Assembly (NCBI GenBank): GCA_003152995.1
Contig: PMBR01000131.1
Span: forward strand, 40,865-93,732
Reading direction: 5' to 3'
Length of the DNA stretch: 52,868 nucleotides
Source: Chloroflexota bacterium
GTDB lineage: Bacteria; Chloroflexota; Limnocylindria; Limnocylindrales; CSP1-4
The notes below the pieces were generated by a model. It searched no databases, had not been told where the DNA came from, and saw nothing but the letters and a program-made list of their open reading frames with translations. The number at the start of each line of letters is the position of its first letter. Position 1 is the stretch's first letter. Made by a program: the position numbers and the translations under genes. Below, one piece after another: positions 8,913 through 17,556 of this stretch.

Positions 8913-10144
8913 CGATCGTCGTGTCCGACCCCGCTCCCGAAGCTCCACCAGCTGAGCCGAACCGCTCGCGGCGCTCGATCCTCGGGGCCGGCCTCGCAGG
9001 CCTCGCAGGTCTGGTTCTCGGCTCGCTCGGGAGACCGGCTCCGACCGACGCCGCGGCGGGTGGCTCGCTCATCATGGGTGCTGCCAACAGCGCTGGAACC
9101 ACGAACACGGACCTCGCCACCAACTCGACCGGCACCGCTCTCTATGTCCACCAGAACGGGACCGGCACGGCCGTTCGAGGCATCGCCAACAACGGCATCG
9201 CCGGCTTCTTCACCAGCTCGAACGGCTCGGGTGTCTCGGGTGTCGTCGCCAACAACACCAAGTACGGCGTCTACGGCGCCAACGACGCTCTGACCTACGG
9301 TGGCGGCGCCGCGATCCGCGCCGCGGGTGAGCAGAACCACGGTCTCGTGGCCACTACCGCGAGTGGCAGCGCCTATGCCATCAGGGCCACCAACACCAAC
9401 GCCGGCATCGGCTTTTCGTCCGGGCCAGGCATCCGCGTCCTCTCTGGTGGCGGCACCGACGCCGACATCGATGGTGTGGGGGAGCAGCCAGCCGCCGGGG
9501 AGTTCTGCGGCGCGATCGGCGTCATGGCCGTAGCCAGTCCGGGGGATGGCAACGGCGTCTCCGGCTACAGCAACTCGGGGTTCGGCGTCTACGGTTACAG
9601 CACGTCGAACTACGCCATCTACAGCGACGGCAACGCGGGGGTCAACGGCGACCTGAACGTCGTCGGCAACGTGACCAAGAGCGGCGGCTCGTTCAAGATC
9701 GACCATCCCCTCGATCCGGCCAACAAGTTCCTATATCACAGCTTCGTCGAGTCGCCGGACATGAAGAACGTCTACGACGGCGTCGTGACGCTCGATGCCA
9801 AGGGCGAGGCGACGGTGACGCTGCCGGACTGGTTCGAGACCCTCAATCGCGACTTCCGCTACCAGCTGACGGCGATCGGCCAGGCGGCGCCCGATCTCCA
9901 CGTGAAGGCGGAGGTCAAGGGCAACGCCTTCTCGATTGCGGGCGGAGCGGCGGGAAAGCGGATCAGCTGGCTTCTCACCGGCATTCGCCAGGACGCCTGG
10001 GCCAACGCCCATCGCATCCCGGTCGAAGAAGAGAAGCCGGCCACCGAACGTGGTCTGTATCTCCACCCCACCGAGCTTGGCAAGCCTGCCGCCAAGGGTA
10101 TCGATGCGGTTCGCAACGCCGCGATGAAGGCCGGGCACAAGTAG
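8888..10144 (+). CDS. Tat-exported repeat protein with conserved C-terminal domain (paralogue 2)
   Basis: A 418-residue paralogue of the gene at 6961, with the same start context (GGAGG then ATG at 8888). It has the same twin-arginine signal (NRSRRSILGAGLAGLAG), a Gly/Asn-rich repetitive centre (SGYSNSG, FGVYGYS, YAIYSDG) and the C-terminal domain starting KIDHPLDPANKFLYHSF and ending LYLHPTEL. The centre is the least conserved part between paralogues, consistent with surface-exposed variation. The signal peptide, the first 150 residues and the terminal domain are nearly the same. The function is unknown; a secreted fibre- or shell-like role is a guess from composition. Confidence 0.88.
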   Translation: MAAEPLTEAIVVSDPAPEAPPAEPNRSRRSILGAGLAGLAGLVLGSLGRPAPTDAAAGGSLIMGAANSAGTTNTDLATNSTGTALYVHQNGTGTAVRGIANNGIAGFFTSSNGSGVSGVVANNTKYGVYGANDALTYGGGAAIRAAGEQNHGLVATTASGSAYAIRATNTNAGIGFSSGPGIRVLSGGGTDADIDGVGEQPAAGEFCGAIGVMAVASPGDGNGVSGYSNSGFGVYGYSTSNYAIYSDGNAGVNGDLNVVGNVTKSGGSFKIDHPLDPANKFLYHSFVESPDMKNVYDGVVTLDAKGEATVTLPDWFETLNRDFRYQLTAIGQAAPDLHVKAEVKGNAFSIAGGAAGKRISWLLTGIRQDAWANAHRIPVEEEKPATERGLYLHPTELGKPAAKGIDAVRNAAMKAGHK

Positions 10145-10500
10145 GTAGACGGCTGATCTGGGGCTGAGCAAGCCGCCCGCGATCAGCCGCCTCATGCCCA
10201 CGCTATAACTCCATCGGGTCGGAGCCGGAAAGCGGCCAAGCACGGGGAAATGGGGTTTCCATCCTCGTTCCAGCGGGTGCGGACGCGCAGGCTGCGGCGT
10301 GGAGTCCCATGCCTCTGACTATGCCCAACAGTCTGTTCGCCGGGCTCGTGGCAATCGGGGACGACGATTCTTCTTCAGCTTTCTGGTCCGGCAGCTGGTC
10401 GCACCCGACTTCAAACGCGCCCAGACAACGACGCCACGGTTCTCATGACCACTAGTACGTAATCCGCACATTCATCGCCCGCGTACCTGAAGGAGATCCC
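10145..10500. other. Non-coding interval, 356 bp
   Basis: No convincing reading frame on either strand. The short open frames have neither start context nor composition like the neighbours. The last bases contain the ribosome site (GAAGGAG) of the small gene at 10501. Confidence 0.5.
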
Positions 10501-10764
10501 GTGACCAACGACAGTGCTACCAGTCCGGGCACTCCGGACGCCGTCGACATCGTCACCGCCCCGACGGTGGACGCGCGGCTCAACGAAGACCCAATCGGGG
10601 CCAATGTCGGACCATTGCCGCCCATCGATGCCGTGCCCGGCGGCCCGTCAAACGAGAATGGAGCGATAGACGGCCTGCCCGGCCGCAACGAGCGCCAGGA
10701 TGAAGAGGACGCCGCAGCAGGGTTGGATATGACCCGAGCTCCACTCGGCGCGAGCAATGGGTAG
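10501..10764 (+). CDS. Small acidic protein, unknown function
   Basis: GTG start at 10501 preceded by GAAGGAGATCCC, a good ribosome site. The 87-residue product is rich in Pro, Asp, Asn and Gly, has no hydrophobic segment and looks unstructured. Its last codons overlap the start of the next gene by 8 bp, so translational coupling is likely. No family was recognised. Confidence 0.55.
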   Translation: MTNDSATSPGTPDAVDIVTAPTVDARLNEDPIGANVGPLPPIDAVPGGPSNENGAIDGLPGRNERQDEEDAAAGLDMTRAPLGASNG

Positions 10765-10948
10765 CGAGCGTCCGCAAATCATCGTCGTCCGCCAGGGCGG
10801 CGACCATGGCTGCCTCATCACGATCCTTCTCCTGATCGTGGCGTGGCCGCTGGCCATCGTCTATTGGATTCTGCGCTTGATGGCCTGGGGCGTTGGCGCC
10901 ATGGTTGACTGGCTAACCCTCGGGCCGGCCCGACGCCGCCGACGCTGA
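10757..10948 (+). CDS. Small membrane protein, unknown function
   Basis: A 63-residue product starting at ATG 10757 inside the end of the preceding gene. After a short polar N-terminus it has one long hydrophobic stretch (CLITILLLIVAWPLAIVYWI), probably a helix or hairpin, and ends with RRRRR, which by the positive-inside rule places the C-terminus in the cytosol. It pairs with the acidic protein upstream. No family was recognised. Confidence 0.6.
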   Translation: MGSERPQIIVVRQGGDHGCLITILLLIVAWPLAIVYWILRLMAWGVGAMVDWLTLGPARRRRR

Positions 10949-11041
10949 GCGCTTGGGTGTGTGCCTCGCACGCAGGCAACGCGACGACGTACTTGGCGCT
11001 GCGGGCGGCTAGCCTAGAGTAGGGAGGGGAGGAGGTCTGGC

Positions 11042-12394
11042 TTGCCCGAACGGAACCCATCGACCAGGGCTGCCGAGCCGCGGGTGCACTCCGACCGGCC
11101 CGTAGATCCCAAAGCAGCCGAGCTTCGGGCCGAGAAGAATGCACTGAGGCGCCTCGGCAAAGCCCTTGGTCCGGGCCTGATCACCGGGGCATCGGACGAC
11201 GATCCTTCGGGCATCGGGACCTACGCCCAGGCCGGTGCGCAGTATGGCTTTGCCACACTCTGGACGACCATCGCCATGCTGCCCATGCAGACGGCCGTCC
11301 AGTACATGTGCGCCAAGATTGGCCTGGTGACCGGTAAGGGTCTGGCCGGCGTACTGCGCGAGCACTACCACCGCGCTCTCTATCCCGCTGTGATCGCCCT
11401 CGTCATCGCCAACACCTTGAACGCGGGGGCGGACATAGGTGCGATCGCGGCGGCGATCAATCTGCTCGTGACGCCCATCCCGTCTATCGCCTTCGTCGTG
11501 CCGGTCAGCCTGGGGATCATCGCGCTCCAGGTCTTCGGAGGCTATCGCCTCATCGACAAAGTCTTCAAGTGGTTGTCGCTGGCTCTGCTCGCGTACATCG
11601 GGGCGGCCCTCTTCGCACGGCCCGACATCGTCAAGGTCCTGCTCGGATCGCTGGTGCCGACCATTTCTCTCAACCCGGCATACCTCGGCATCCTCGTCGC
11701 CCTGCTCGGCACGACGATCTCGCCCTACCTCTTCTTCTGGCAGGCCAGCCAGGAGGTCGAGGAACAGATCAGCATCGGTCGGCGCACGCTACGGCAGCGC
11801 CAGGGGGCCACAACGTTCGAGCTCAAGTACGCACGTTGGGACACGGTTGCAGGCATGGTCTTCTCCGAGATCGTGGCCTACTTCATCATCCTGACCACCG
11901 GTGCCACCCTCTTCGTGGCCGGCAAGCACGATGTAACTTCGGCAACTGAAGCGGCTCAGGCATTGCGCCCGCTCGCCGGCGACGCATCGGCCCTGTTGTT
12001 CGCCGTCGGGCTCATCGGAGTCGGCGTCCTGGCCGTGCCCGTCCTTACGGGCTCTGCGGCATACGGTGTTTCTGAAGCGTTCGGTTGGCGATCCGGACTT
12101 GATCGCAAGCCTGCTGCTGCGTGGCAGTTCTACCTGGTCATCGTTGCCGCGACGCTCGTCGGGATGGCCCTCAATTTCCTCGGCGTCCCTCCGATAACGG
12201 CCCTCGTCCTGAGCGCGGTGCTGAACGGCATAATCGCGGTGCCGCTTGTCTTCCTGGTGATGGTCGTGTGCAACGATCGTGCGGCGATGGGCGAGAGGAC
12301 CAACGGACGTCTCCTGAATGTCATCGGTTGGACGACGACGATCGCGATGGGCATCGCCGCAGTCGGTCTCATCGTGACAACTATCCTTGGCTAG
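11042..12394 (+). CDS. NRAMP/SLC11-family transporter with non-canonical metal site
   Basis: TTG start at 11042, eight bases after GGGAGGAGG. The 450-residue product has ~11 hydrophobic segments and the NRAMP (pfam01566) pattern GPGLITGASDDDPSGIGTY at residues 43-61. Canonical Mn/Fe transporters have DPGN in helix 1 and a Met in helix 6 (MPH). Here helix 1 is D54-P-S-G57 and helix 6 reads ISPY with Ser227 in the Met position, so both the Asn and Met ligands are missing. NRAMP-related Mg2+ transporters are reported to lack these ligands as well, so Mg2+ or another hard cation is possible. The APC permease gene follows 36 bp later, probably co-transcribed. Confidence 0.85.
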   Translation: MPERNPSTRAAEPRVHSDRPVDPKAAELRAEKNALRRLGKALGPGLITGASDDDPSGIGTYAQAGAQYGFATLWTTIAMLPMQTAVQYMCAKIGLVTGKGLAGVLREHYHRALYPAVIALVIANTLNAGADIGAIAAAINLLVTPIPSIAFVVPVSLGIIALQVFGGYRLIDKVFKWLSLALLAYIGAALFARPDIVKVLLGSLVPTISLNPAYLGILVALLGTTISPYLFFWQASQEVEEQISIGRRTLRQRQGATTFELKYARWDTVAGMVFSEIVAYFIILTTGATLFVAGKHDVTSATEAAQALRPLAGDASALLFAVGLIGVGVLAVPVLTGSAAYGVSEAFGWRSGLDRKPAAAWQFYLVIVAATLVGMALNFLGVPPITALVLSAVLNGIIAVPLVFLVMVVCNDRAAMGERTNGRLLNVIGWTTTIAMGIAAVGLIVTTILG

Positions 12395-12430
12395 AGGCAG
12401 GCAGCCCGACGAGAGGCGGCGGGCCAGGAC

Positions 12431-14419
12431 ATGAGCGACCCTCGAAAAGTTCTGCCGGGCGCCAAACGCGGCGACCGTCGCGTGCGCGTCGGGCGCCCGC
12501 TGGCCCGGTACTTTCGCTATGAGGCCCCAGGCGTGCTCAGCGCGAAGCTGGCGGCAGAGGAGCCCACCACGCCGCTCGGCTGGGCGTTAGGCCGGATTCG
12601 GGGCGTCGTGTTCGGACGCCCACTCGCGTCCGAGGCCGACCTCGCCGAACGGCTGCCGAAGTGGAAGGCACTGCCGGTCTTCTCCTCGGACGCCTTGTCC
12701 TCGGTGGCATACGGCCCCGAAGCGGCGATGTACACGCTCCTGGCGGCCGGGACGATCGCGATCACCTGGCTTATGCCGATTACCGGTGTGATCCTGCTCG
12801 TCCTCCTGCTCATCACGCTTTCCTACCGACAGACAATCCGCGCCTACCCCAATGGGGGCGGGAGCTACATCGTCGCCCGTGCAAACCTGGGCGAGCTGCC
12901 TGGGTTGGTCGCCGCGGCCGCGCTACTGACCGATTACGTGCTCACGGTGTCGGTCAGCGTGTCGGCGGGCGTCTTCAACCTCGCCTCGGCATTCCCGCCG
13001 CTCCAGCCGATCTACGTTCCGCTGATCGTTGTAGCGATCCTCGGCGTAATGCTCGTCAACCTGCGGGGCATCCGACAGAGCGGCTCGATCCTGGCGTGGC
13101 CGACATACATCTTCCTGGGCAGCACGTTGCTTGTCGTCGCAATCGGTCTCGTCCGAGTGGTGCTGGGTAGCCCACCGCACGTCACCGGTGTCACTCCTTA
13201 CCCTGTGCCGCTCGAAGGCCTGGGCATCCTCCTTGTCATGCGTGCCTTCGCCAACGGCTGCTCGGCCCTAACGGGGACCGAGGCGGTCGCGAACGGTGTG
13301 CCCGCGTTCAAGCCGCCAGAATCCCAGAACGCCCGGACGACGATGGTCATGATGTCGGCTCTGCTCGCGGCGATGCTATTTGGGATCGGTTACCTCGCCG
13401 TCGTGAGTGGGGCCGTGCCGAGCGCTCAGCTGGAGTCGGTCCTATCGCAGATCGGCCGCGCCACCGTCGGCCTCTCGCCCCTCTATTACCTGCTGCAGAT
13501 CTCCACCATGGGCGTGCTCGTCATTGCCGCAGAGACGAGCTTCGCCGACTTCCCACGGGTCAGTGCGCTTCTGGCCAAGGACGGCTATTTCCCCAGCCGG
13601 TTTGCCTTCCGCGGCGAGCGACTGGCGTTCGACTCCGGGATTGTCGCGCTCGCGATCATTTCGATTGGGCTCGTCATCATCTTCGGCGGCCACGTGGAAT
13701 CGCTGATCCCTCTTTACGCCCTCGGGGTGTACACCGCCTTCACCCTCTCGCAGACGGGCATGGTCCACCACTGGTTTGTCGATCGGAGTCCCGGCTGGCG
13801 CCGGAGCGCATTGCTCAACGGACTCGGCGCCGTGGCGACAGGGGTCGTCGTGATCGTCTTTGCGATCACCAAGTTCACTGAAGGAGCATGGATCATCATC
13901 CTTGTGGTGCCGATCCTCGTCGCACTGATGCTGTTCGTACACAGAGAGTACGAAGCGGCATCGCACGGGATGGGTGTTCGGGTCGACGCTCACATCCCGG
14001 GGCCGGACGAGCAGCGGCACGTCGTCGTCGTCGCTCCGATGTTCTCCCGCGCTGTCGTCCAGGCGATCCGGGTGGGGGAAATGATGAGCCGCAAGGTGGA
14101 AGTGGTCCACGTCACCGCCGACCTCGCCGAAGGCGAACTCTTCCGCGGCCAGGTGGAGGCACACCTTGCGGGGACACAGGTCGTAATCGTCGAGTCGCCA
14201 TACCGCACGCTCGTCAACCCGTTTGTCCGGTACCTCGAAACGTCCCGGGCAGAGCACGCGGGCGAAGTCACAGTTGTCCTGATCCCGGAGTACGTGCCTC
14301 GTCACTGGTGGGACCGCGCCCTCTACAACCAGAACGCGCGCCGCATCCGCGAGGCGCTGGTCGGCCGTCGAGACATCGTGGTGCTCGATGTGCCTTACCG
14401 CCGGGAGGAGCCTTCGTGA
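12431..14419 (+). CDS. APC-family permease, KimA-like
   Basis: ATG at 12431 after a weak AGG site. The 662-residue product has a ~75-residue N-terminal cytosolic part, about 12 hydrophobic segments (~residues 85-490) and a ~160-residue soluble C-terminal domain with alternating strands and helices (HVVVVAPMFSRAVVQAIRVG; VEVVHVTAD; VVIVESPYRTLVNPFV) like a universal-stress fold. Motifs ALSSVAYGPEA in helix 1 and AYPNGGGSYIVAR match the KimA/YdaO branch, in which the Bacillus protein is a proton-coupled K+ importer. Potassium is therefore a plausible substrate, amino acids the alternative. It lies directly downstream of the NRAMP-type gene on the same strand. Confidence 0.8.
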   Translation: MSDPRKVLPGAKRGDRRVRVGRPLARYFRYEAPGVLSAKLAAEEPTTPLGWALGRIRGVVFGRPLASEADLAERLPKWKALPVFSSDALSSVAYGPEAAMYTLLAAGTIAITWLMPITGVILLVLLLITLSYRQTIRAYPNGGGSYIVARANLGELPGLVAAAALLTDYVLTVSVSVSAGVFNLASAFPPLQPIYVPLIVVAILGVMLVNLRGIRQSGSILAWPTYIFLGSTLLVVAIGLVRVVLGSPPHVTGVTPYPVPLEGLGILLVMRAFANGCSALTGTEAVANGVPAFKPPESQNARTTMVMMSALLAAMLFGIGYLAVVSGAVPSAQLESVLSQIGRATVGLSPLYYLLQISTMGVLVIAAETSFADFPRVSALLAKDGYFPSRFAFRGERLAFDSGIVALAIISIGLVIIFGGHVESLIPLYALGVYTAFTLSQTGMVHHWFVDRSPGWRRSALLNGLGAVATGVVVIVFAITKFTEGAWIIILVVPILVALMLFVHREYEAASHGMGVRVDAHIPGPDEQRHVVVVAPMFSRAVVQAIRVGEMMSRKVEVVHVTADLAEGELFRGQVEAHLAGTQVVIVESPYRTLVNPFVRYLETSRAEHAGEVTVVLIPEYVPRHWWDRALYNQNARRIREALVGRRDIVVLDVPYRREEPS

Positions 14420-14595
14420 TCGAGCGACCGGGCGTAGTCAACGGACCCGCGCGCAAGAACTGAGCCCTCGACGTGGGCTGCCCATCATCGCCCCGAAGTC
14501 TCACAGCGCCCGCGGCGGCCTTTAGGTCGTCCTTGATTGCGTTCAGCGTCCGTCAAGGGTTCGCGATTGAAACGCGGATCGCAATGACCCCTGCG

Positions 14596-14892
14596 CTACT
14601 TCCGCGCTTTCTTGTGGGCGGCCGCTTCGCGCTCCAGGACGGCCAGGCGGGTGTAGTAGTCCGGGAACTCCTTCAGGTGGGCGAGCGCGATCTTTCCGGT
14701 GATGTTCCAGTCGTCCCCGCTGACATTCGTCTTGGGGCTTCGAAGCCCGTGCTCGAGCTCGACGTCCAGCCCCATCCGGAACTGCTCGAGGTCGCACTTT
14801 AGCGTCGTGAAGTCGATCCCGAGCTCAGTCGCGACGGCGAGCGCCTCTTCGCGCGTGAACGATTTCTTGACGGGGGTTACAGCAGCTACCAC
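14596..14892 (-). CDS. DUF5661 family protein
   Basis: GTG at 14892 with AAGGAG seven bases upstream. The 98-residue product matches the DUF5661 pattern: FTREEALAVATELGIDF, then QFRMGLDVELEHGLRSP, a V..DDW..TGKIALAHL segment and a final FPDYYTRL helix. The family is small, cytosolic and uncharacterised. The upstream ~95 bp resemble those in front of the 27-residue membrane protein gene at 15761-15844, so the two may share a promoter type. Confidence 0.88.
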   Translation of the reverse strand: MVAAVTPVKKSFTREEALAVATELGIDFTTLKCDLEQFRMGLDVELEHGLRSPKTNVSGDDWNITGKIALAHLKEFPDYYTRLAVLEREAAAHKKARK

Positions 14893-14910
14893 AGCTATCT
14901 CCTTCAGCCG

Positions 14911-15003
14911 ATGCTTCGTGCTTACACATGCCAGTCATGAACTTTCATGCCCTTCTCCGAAGCCTAGGCTGGATCCTCAGCCGGCCGCCAGGATGAAAAC
15001 CCT
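14911..15003 (-). promoter_or_regulatory. Conserved upstream region, copy A (before the DUF5661 gene)
   Basis: Read on the minus strand, AGGGTTTTCATCC begins the block, then GGCCGG, a loosely conserved middle with ATGAC, and CACGAAGCAT just before the ribosome site. The same order and spacing occur at 15888-15981 before another small gene. The conserved ends with a variable middle suggest a regulated promoter, perhaps for an alternative sigma factor. Exact boxes cannot be assigned. Confidence 0.5.
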
Positions 15004-15166
15004 ACGCCCGCCTGAAGTCGAGGCGCCCACGAGCAGGGCTTGGTGAGCGTCGCACGTTTGCCGGCGGGCTGGTCACGCTACGGAACACAGCCTTACCCGA
15101 CCCTATGGCTGAATAGCAGGGCCGGCTTCGATGGCGCGCTCTTCCCGGGCCGAACGTGCCTGGGAA

Positions 15167-15601
15167 TCACACCTTGGGAGCCTCGGGTGTCACGTTCTTC
15201 AGTGATCGGCTGGCCCCGAAGGCCGAGGCGTCCAGCACTTCGGCAGGCCGACCGATGTGACGGCGGAGAACCCTGTGCGTCACCCATGTCGCCGCCCAAC
15301 CCACTGGGAGATATCGAATCGGCAGAAACATGAGGCCGGCGCTCGCAAGTTCCCGGACGGCCGGGTGTCGGGCGGCACTACGAACCAGGTCTCGAGCGTT
15401 CGCAGGAGTGCCCAGGTCTCGCACGAGGGCGCCTCGATCGTGGACGGCGCGCTGACCGATATCGCGAAGGGTCACCGAATGGGCGGCCGCGACGATCAGG
15501 CCACGAGTCTCGGGCAAGGTAACGATGCGGACGAGTCGGGCAAGCCTGGTCACTGAAGACATTCGGACTGTTCCGCGGGGCGGATCTGGACTTCGAGCCA
15601 A
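15167..15601 (-). CDS. Hypothetical protein, helix-rich
   Basis: The open frame runs from a TTG at 15601; an ATG at 15562 (MSSVTRLARLVRIVTLPET) is an alternative start, and neither has a clear ribosome site. The 144-residue product has amphipathic helices rich in Arg and Ala and one moderately hydrophobic stretch (ASAGLMFLPIRYLPVGWAA). Composition and codon use look coding, unlike the other frames here. No family was recognised. A tail-anchored or peripheral membrane protein is possible. Confidence 0.5.
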   Translation of the reverse strand: MARSPDPPRGTVRMSSVTRLARLVRIVTLPETRGLIVAAAHSVTLRDIGQRAVHDRGALVRDLGTPANARDLVRSAARHPAVRELASAGLMFLPIRYLPVGWAATWVTHRVLRRHIGRPAEVLDASAFGASRSLKNVTPEAPKV

Positions 15602-15760
15602 GTACCGCAGCAGGTCCGGCCCGATGACGTCGGACGTGCCGCCCCGTCATGACGGCCCGTGATCTCGGCGGGCATCACAAAGGGGCTGGCGTGACGATCC
15701 GGGTCCTTCGTTCCGCGCCTGCCGAGCCAGGCGTCGCCGGCTCGATTCTTCGGTTCACAA

Positions 15761-15844
15761 CTAGATGACGTGGACCAGCCAGAGGATCACCAGCACGATA
15801 AGGATCACGCCGACGATTCCGACGCCACCGCCTCTGGAGTTCAT
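15761..15844 (-). CDS. 27-residue single-span membrane protein
   Basis: ATG at 15844 preceded by CGGGAGATCGAA gives MNSRGGGVGIVGVILIVLVI and then LWLVHVI before the stop. It is a Gly-rich head and one hydrophobic helix, the plan of DUF3309-like small membrane proteins (Gly-rich, Ile/Leu/Val run). It is too short for usual gene callers. The strong ribosome site and the upstream region shared with the DUF5661 gene are the main support. Confidence 0.65.
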   Translation of the reverse strand: MNSRGGGVGIVGVILIVLVILWLVHVI

Positions 15845-15887
15845 TTCGATCTCCCGTTCAGCAACCAGTAAGGCCAGCTTTCGGCTG

Positions 15888-15981
15888 ATGCTTCGTGGTT
15901 GCACTCTACGTAATGGTCATAAGTTCGACCGTTCCGTGAGTCTGGGCTGCATCTGGCGCCGGCCACAAGGATGAAAACCCT
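15888..15981 (-). promoter_or_regulatory. Conserved upstream region, copy B (before the 27-residue protein gene)
   Basis: Second copy of the block at 14911-15003. It has AGGGTTTTCATCC at the distal end, then GGCCGG, and CACGAAGCAT at the proximal end (minus strand). Total length differs by only one or two bases. The remaining interval to 16353 shows no credible gene. Confidence 0.5.
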
Positions 15982-16353
15982 CCGGTGCCGATGGATCGCA
16001 GATGCCCTGGCCGAGGGTGGCCTGGCGCTGCACGCGGGACGGGGCTACGAGCGGTGGGCCAACTACCGAGACGAACGCGAGGAAGCTTTGCCCTGTCGGT
16101 CTAGCCGGTTCTCCCCGGCGCTATGGCTGCATCGTCCTCGCCGTAAGTGCAAGGACTACCTGAACCGCGGCAAGGACGCCCCGGTGCTGTCTCAGAGTCG
16201 GTGTATCCATCGAGTCCCGCACGTCCCCCATGGGCGAGTTGCCAGCGATACCGGATCGATGACGATCGCGATCGCTGGCGACCAACCTAGCTTGATGCCT
16301 GATCCGGGTTGTCCGATCGGACACGCCGAAGAGAGGGCGTCAGTTCGAGGAAA

Positions 16354-16875
16354 TCACCCGGGCCCGCCACCGGGAGCGATAAGGCCGTGGCGAGCGACGA
16401 GGTCCGGAACCTCCGACAAGTCGAACGAGAGTCCGAAGCGTGCGGCGATTGCGCCCATAACCGACGGATCGGGAACTCTACCCGCGGCCGCGACGGCCTC
16501 GGCCAGCTCGACGAAGTACCTCTCGAAGCCCGCAGGGCTGATGATCTCGATCATGCGGGCAGGTGTGCTGCCGGCGTTCCACATCGAGTGGAGCTCGCCC
16601 CGCGGCTTGACGATGTAACCGCCGGCCGCGAGCGTGACCTCCTTGCCGTTCGAGCGGAAGCCGATCTCGCCCGACACGACGTACGAAATCTCGTCCTCGA
16701 GCGTGTGCGTGTGCGGCGGGACGAGGGTTCGCGGCGAGAAGACGTGCTCGACGATCGAGATCGAACCCGTCTCAGCCGACGAGAGTCGTGTAGTCGCTGT
16801 CAGGCCGGGGATGAGCGGAGTATCCAGGCCGTGAGGTTCGACTACGGCCAGGTGTGCCTTGGACAAGGTGAGCAT
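16354..16875 (-). CDS. Cupin-domain protein
   Basis: ATG at 16875 with AAGGAGA upstream. The 173-residue product has the cupin signature: PPHTHTLEDEISYVVSGEI (metal-binding His-His-Glu) at residues ~53-71 and KPRGELHSMWNAG with the later His. It is a single small beta barrel with a C-terminal helical tail containing RFGLSFD. Cupins of this type bind a divalent metal and act on small molecules or as sensors, so no substrate can be named. The gene is followed at 16942-17478 by a lipoprotein gene on the same strand, read before it. The TetR gene is transcribed away. Confidence 0.85.
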   Translation of the reverse strand: MLTLSKAHLAVVEPHGLDTPLIPGLTATTRLSSAETGSISIVEHVFSPRTLVPPHTHTLEDEISYVVSGEIGFRSNGKEVTLAAGGYIVKPRGELHSMWNAGSTPARMIEIISPAGFERYFVELAEAVAAAGRVPDPSVMGAIAARFGLSFDLSEVPDLVARHGLIAPGGGPG

Positions 16876-16941
16876 GGTTGGTCTCCTTGGATGCGCGAGT
16901 GGTGGGTTGATGGCAATCGGCGCCGCGGCCCGAGCGGCCGC

Positions 16942-17478
16942 CTAGAGGTTGGGCACTGCGGTCCGCGCCAGCGTGACCAGCGCGTCCCTGGGCGCCGTAT
17001 CGGTGTCGGAGCTCAAAGCGAAGTCCGGGTCCGAAAACGCGATCCCGCGGTCGCCCTTCCGCACGAACAGGACACCCGCGCCGGATGACCAGAAAGCATC
17101 GTCGCCGAGACCCGCGACGTGTTCGGCGCTCGACTCGAGCGAGAGATCCGTGGCCATCTCGGCCTGGCTCTTGAAGATCTGGACGGACAGATACTTGCTC
17201 CTATCCGAGTTCTGGAAGATGCACGTCCCGCCGGCGCCGGAATAGCTGGCGACGGCAAAGCCGCCGGCCGTCGCCACGGCATCGGACGTAACGAGTGCGC
17301 AGGAGGAGTCCGTGTTGCCGGTGGCAGAACGCGGGGCGTCGGTCGCTCCGGCCACCGGGGAGGCTGCGGACGTCACCCCCTGGACGTTCGAGGTCGCACC
17401 CGGCGCGGCGGTACTGGAGCACGCACCGAGCATCAACGCCATGCCTAGCGCCAGAGAGATGTGTTTGCCATTGATCAT
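16942..17478 (-). CDS. Lipoprotein, DUF3558-like
   Basis: ATG at 17478 after CGGAGATCAGC. The N-terminus MINGKHISLALGMALMLGAC is a lipoprotein signal with lipobox LGAC, so the mature protein begins at Cys20 and is membrane-anchored outside the cell. A Ser/Thr/Ala-rich linker follows. The domain at ~58-178 has SSCALVTSDAVATAGG, GGTCIFQNSD and VAGLGDDAFW, a layout close to DUF3558-type actinobacterial lipoproteins with two conserved Cys. It is divergent from the TetR gene with 78 bp between starts and is upstream of the cupin gene on the same strand. Regulation by that TetR protein is plausible. Confidence 0.8.
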   Translation of the reverse strand: MINGKHISLALGMALMLGACSSTAAPGATSNVQGVTSAASPVAGATDAPRSATGNTDSSCALVTSDAVATAGGFAVASYSGAGGTCIFQNSDRSKYLSVQIFKSQAEMATDLSLESSAEHVAGLGDDAFWSSGAGVLFVRKGDRGIAFSDPDFALSSDTDTAPRDALVTLARTAVPNL

Positions 17479-17556
17479 GCTGATCTCCGTGGAAGTTCGT
17501 AAGTCAGTGGTGTATCGTGATCGTGATGATCCTCACCCTGAGTAGTGCGTCTGTCA

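Noticed and set aside
15971..16618. Plus-strand open frame of 215 codons
   Set aside because: Largely antisense to the cupin gene, and its start lies in the conserved upstream block of a minus-strand gene.
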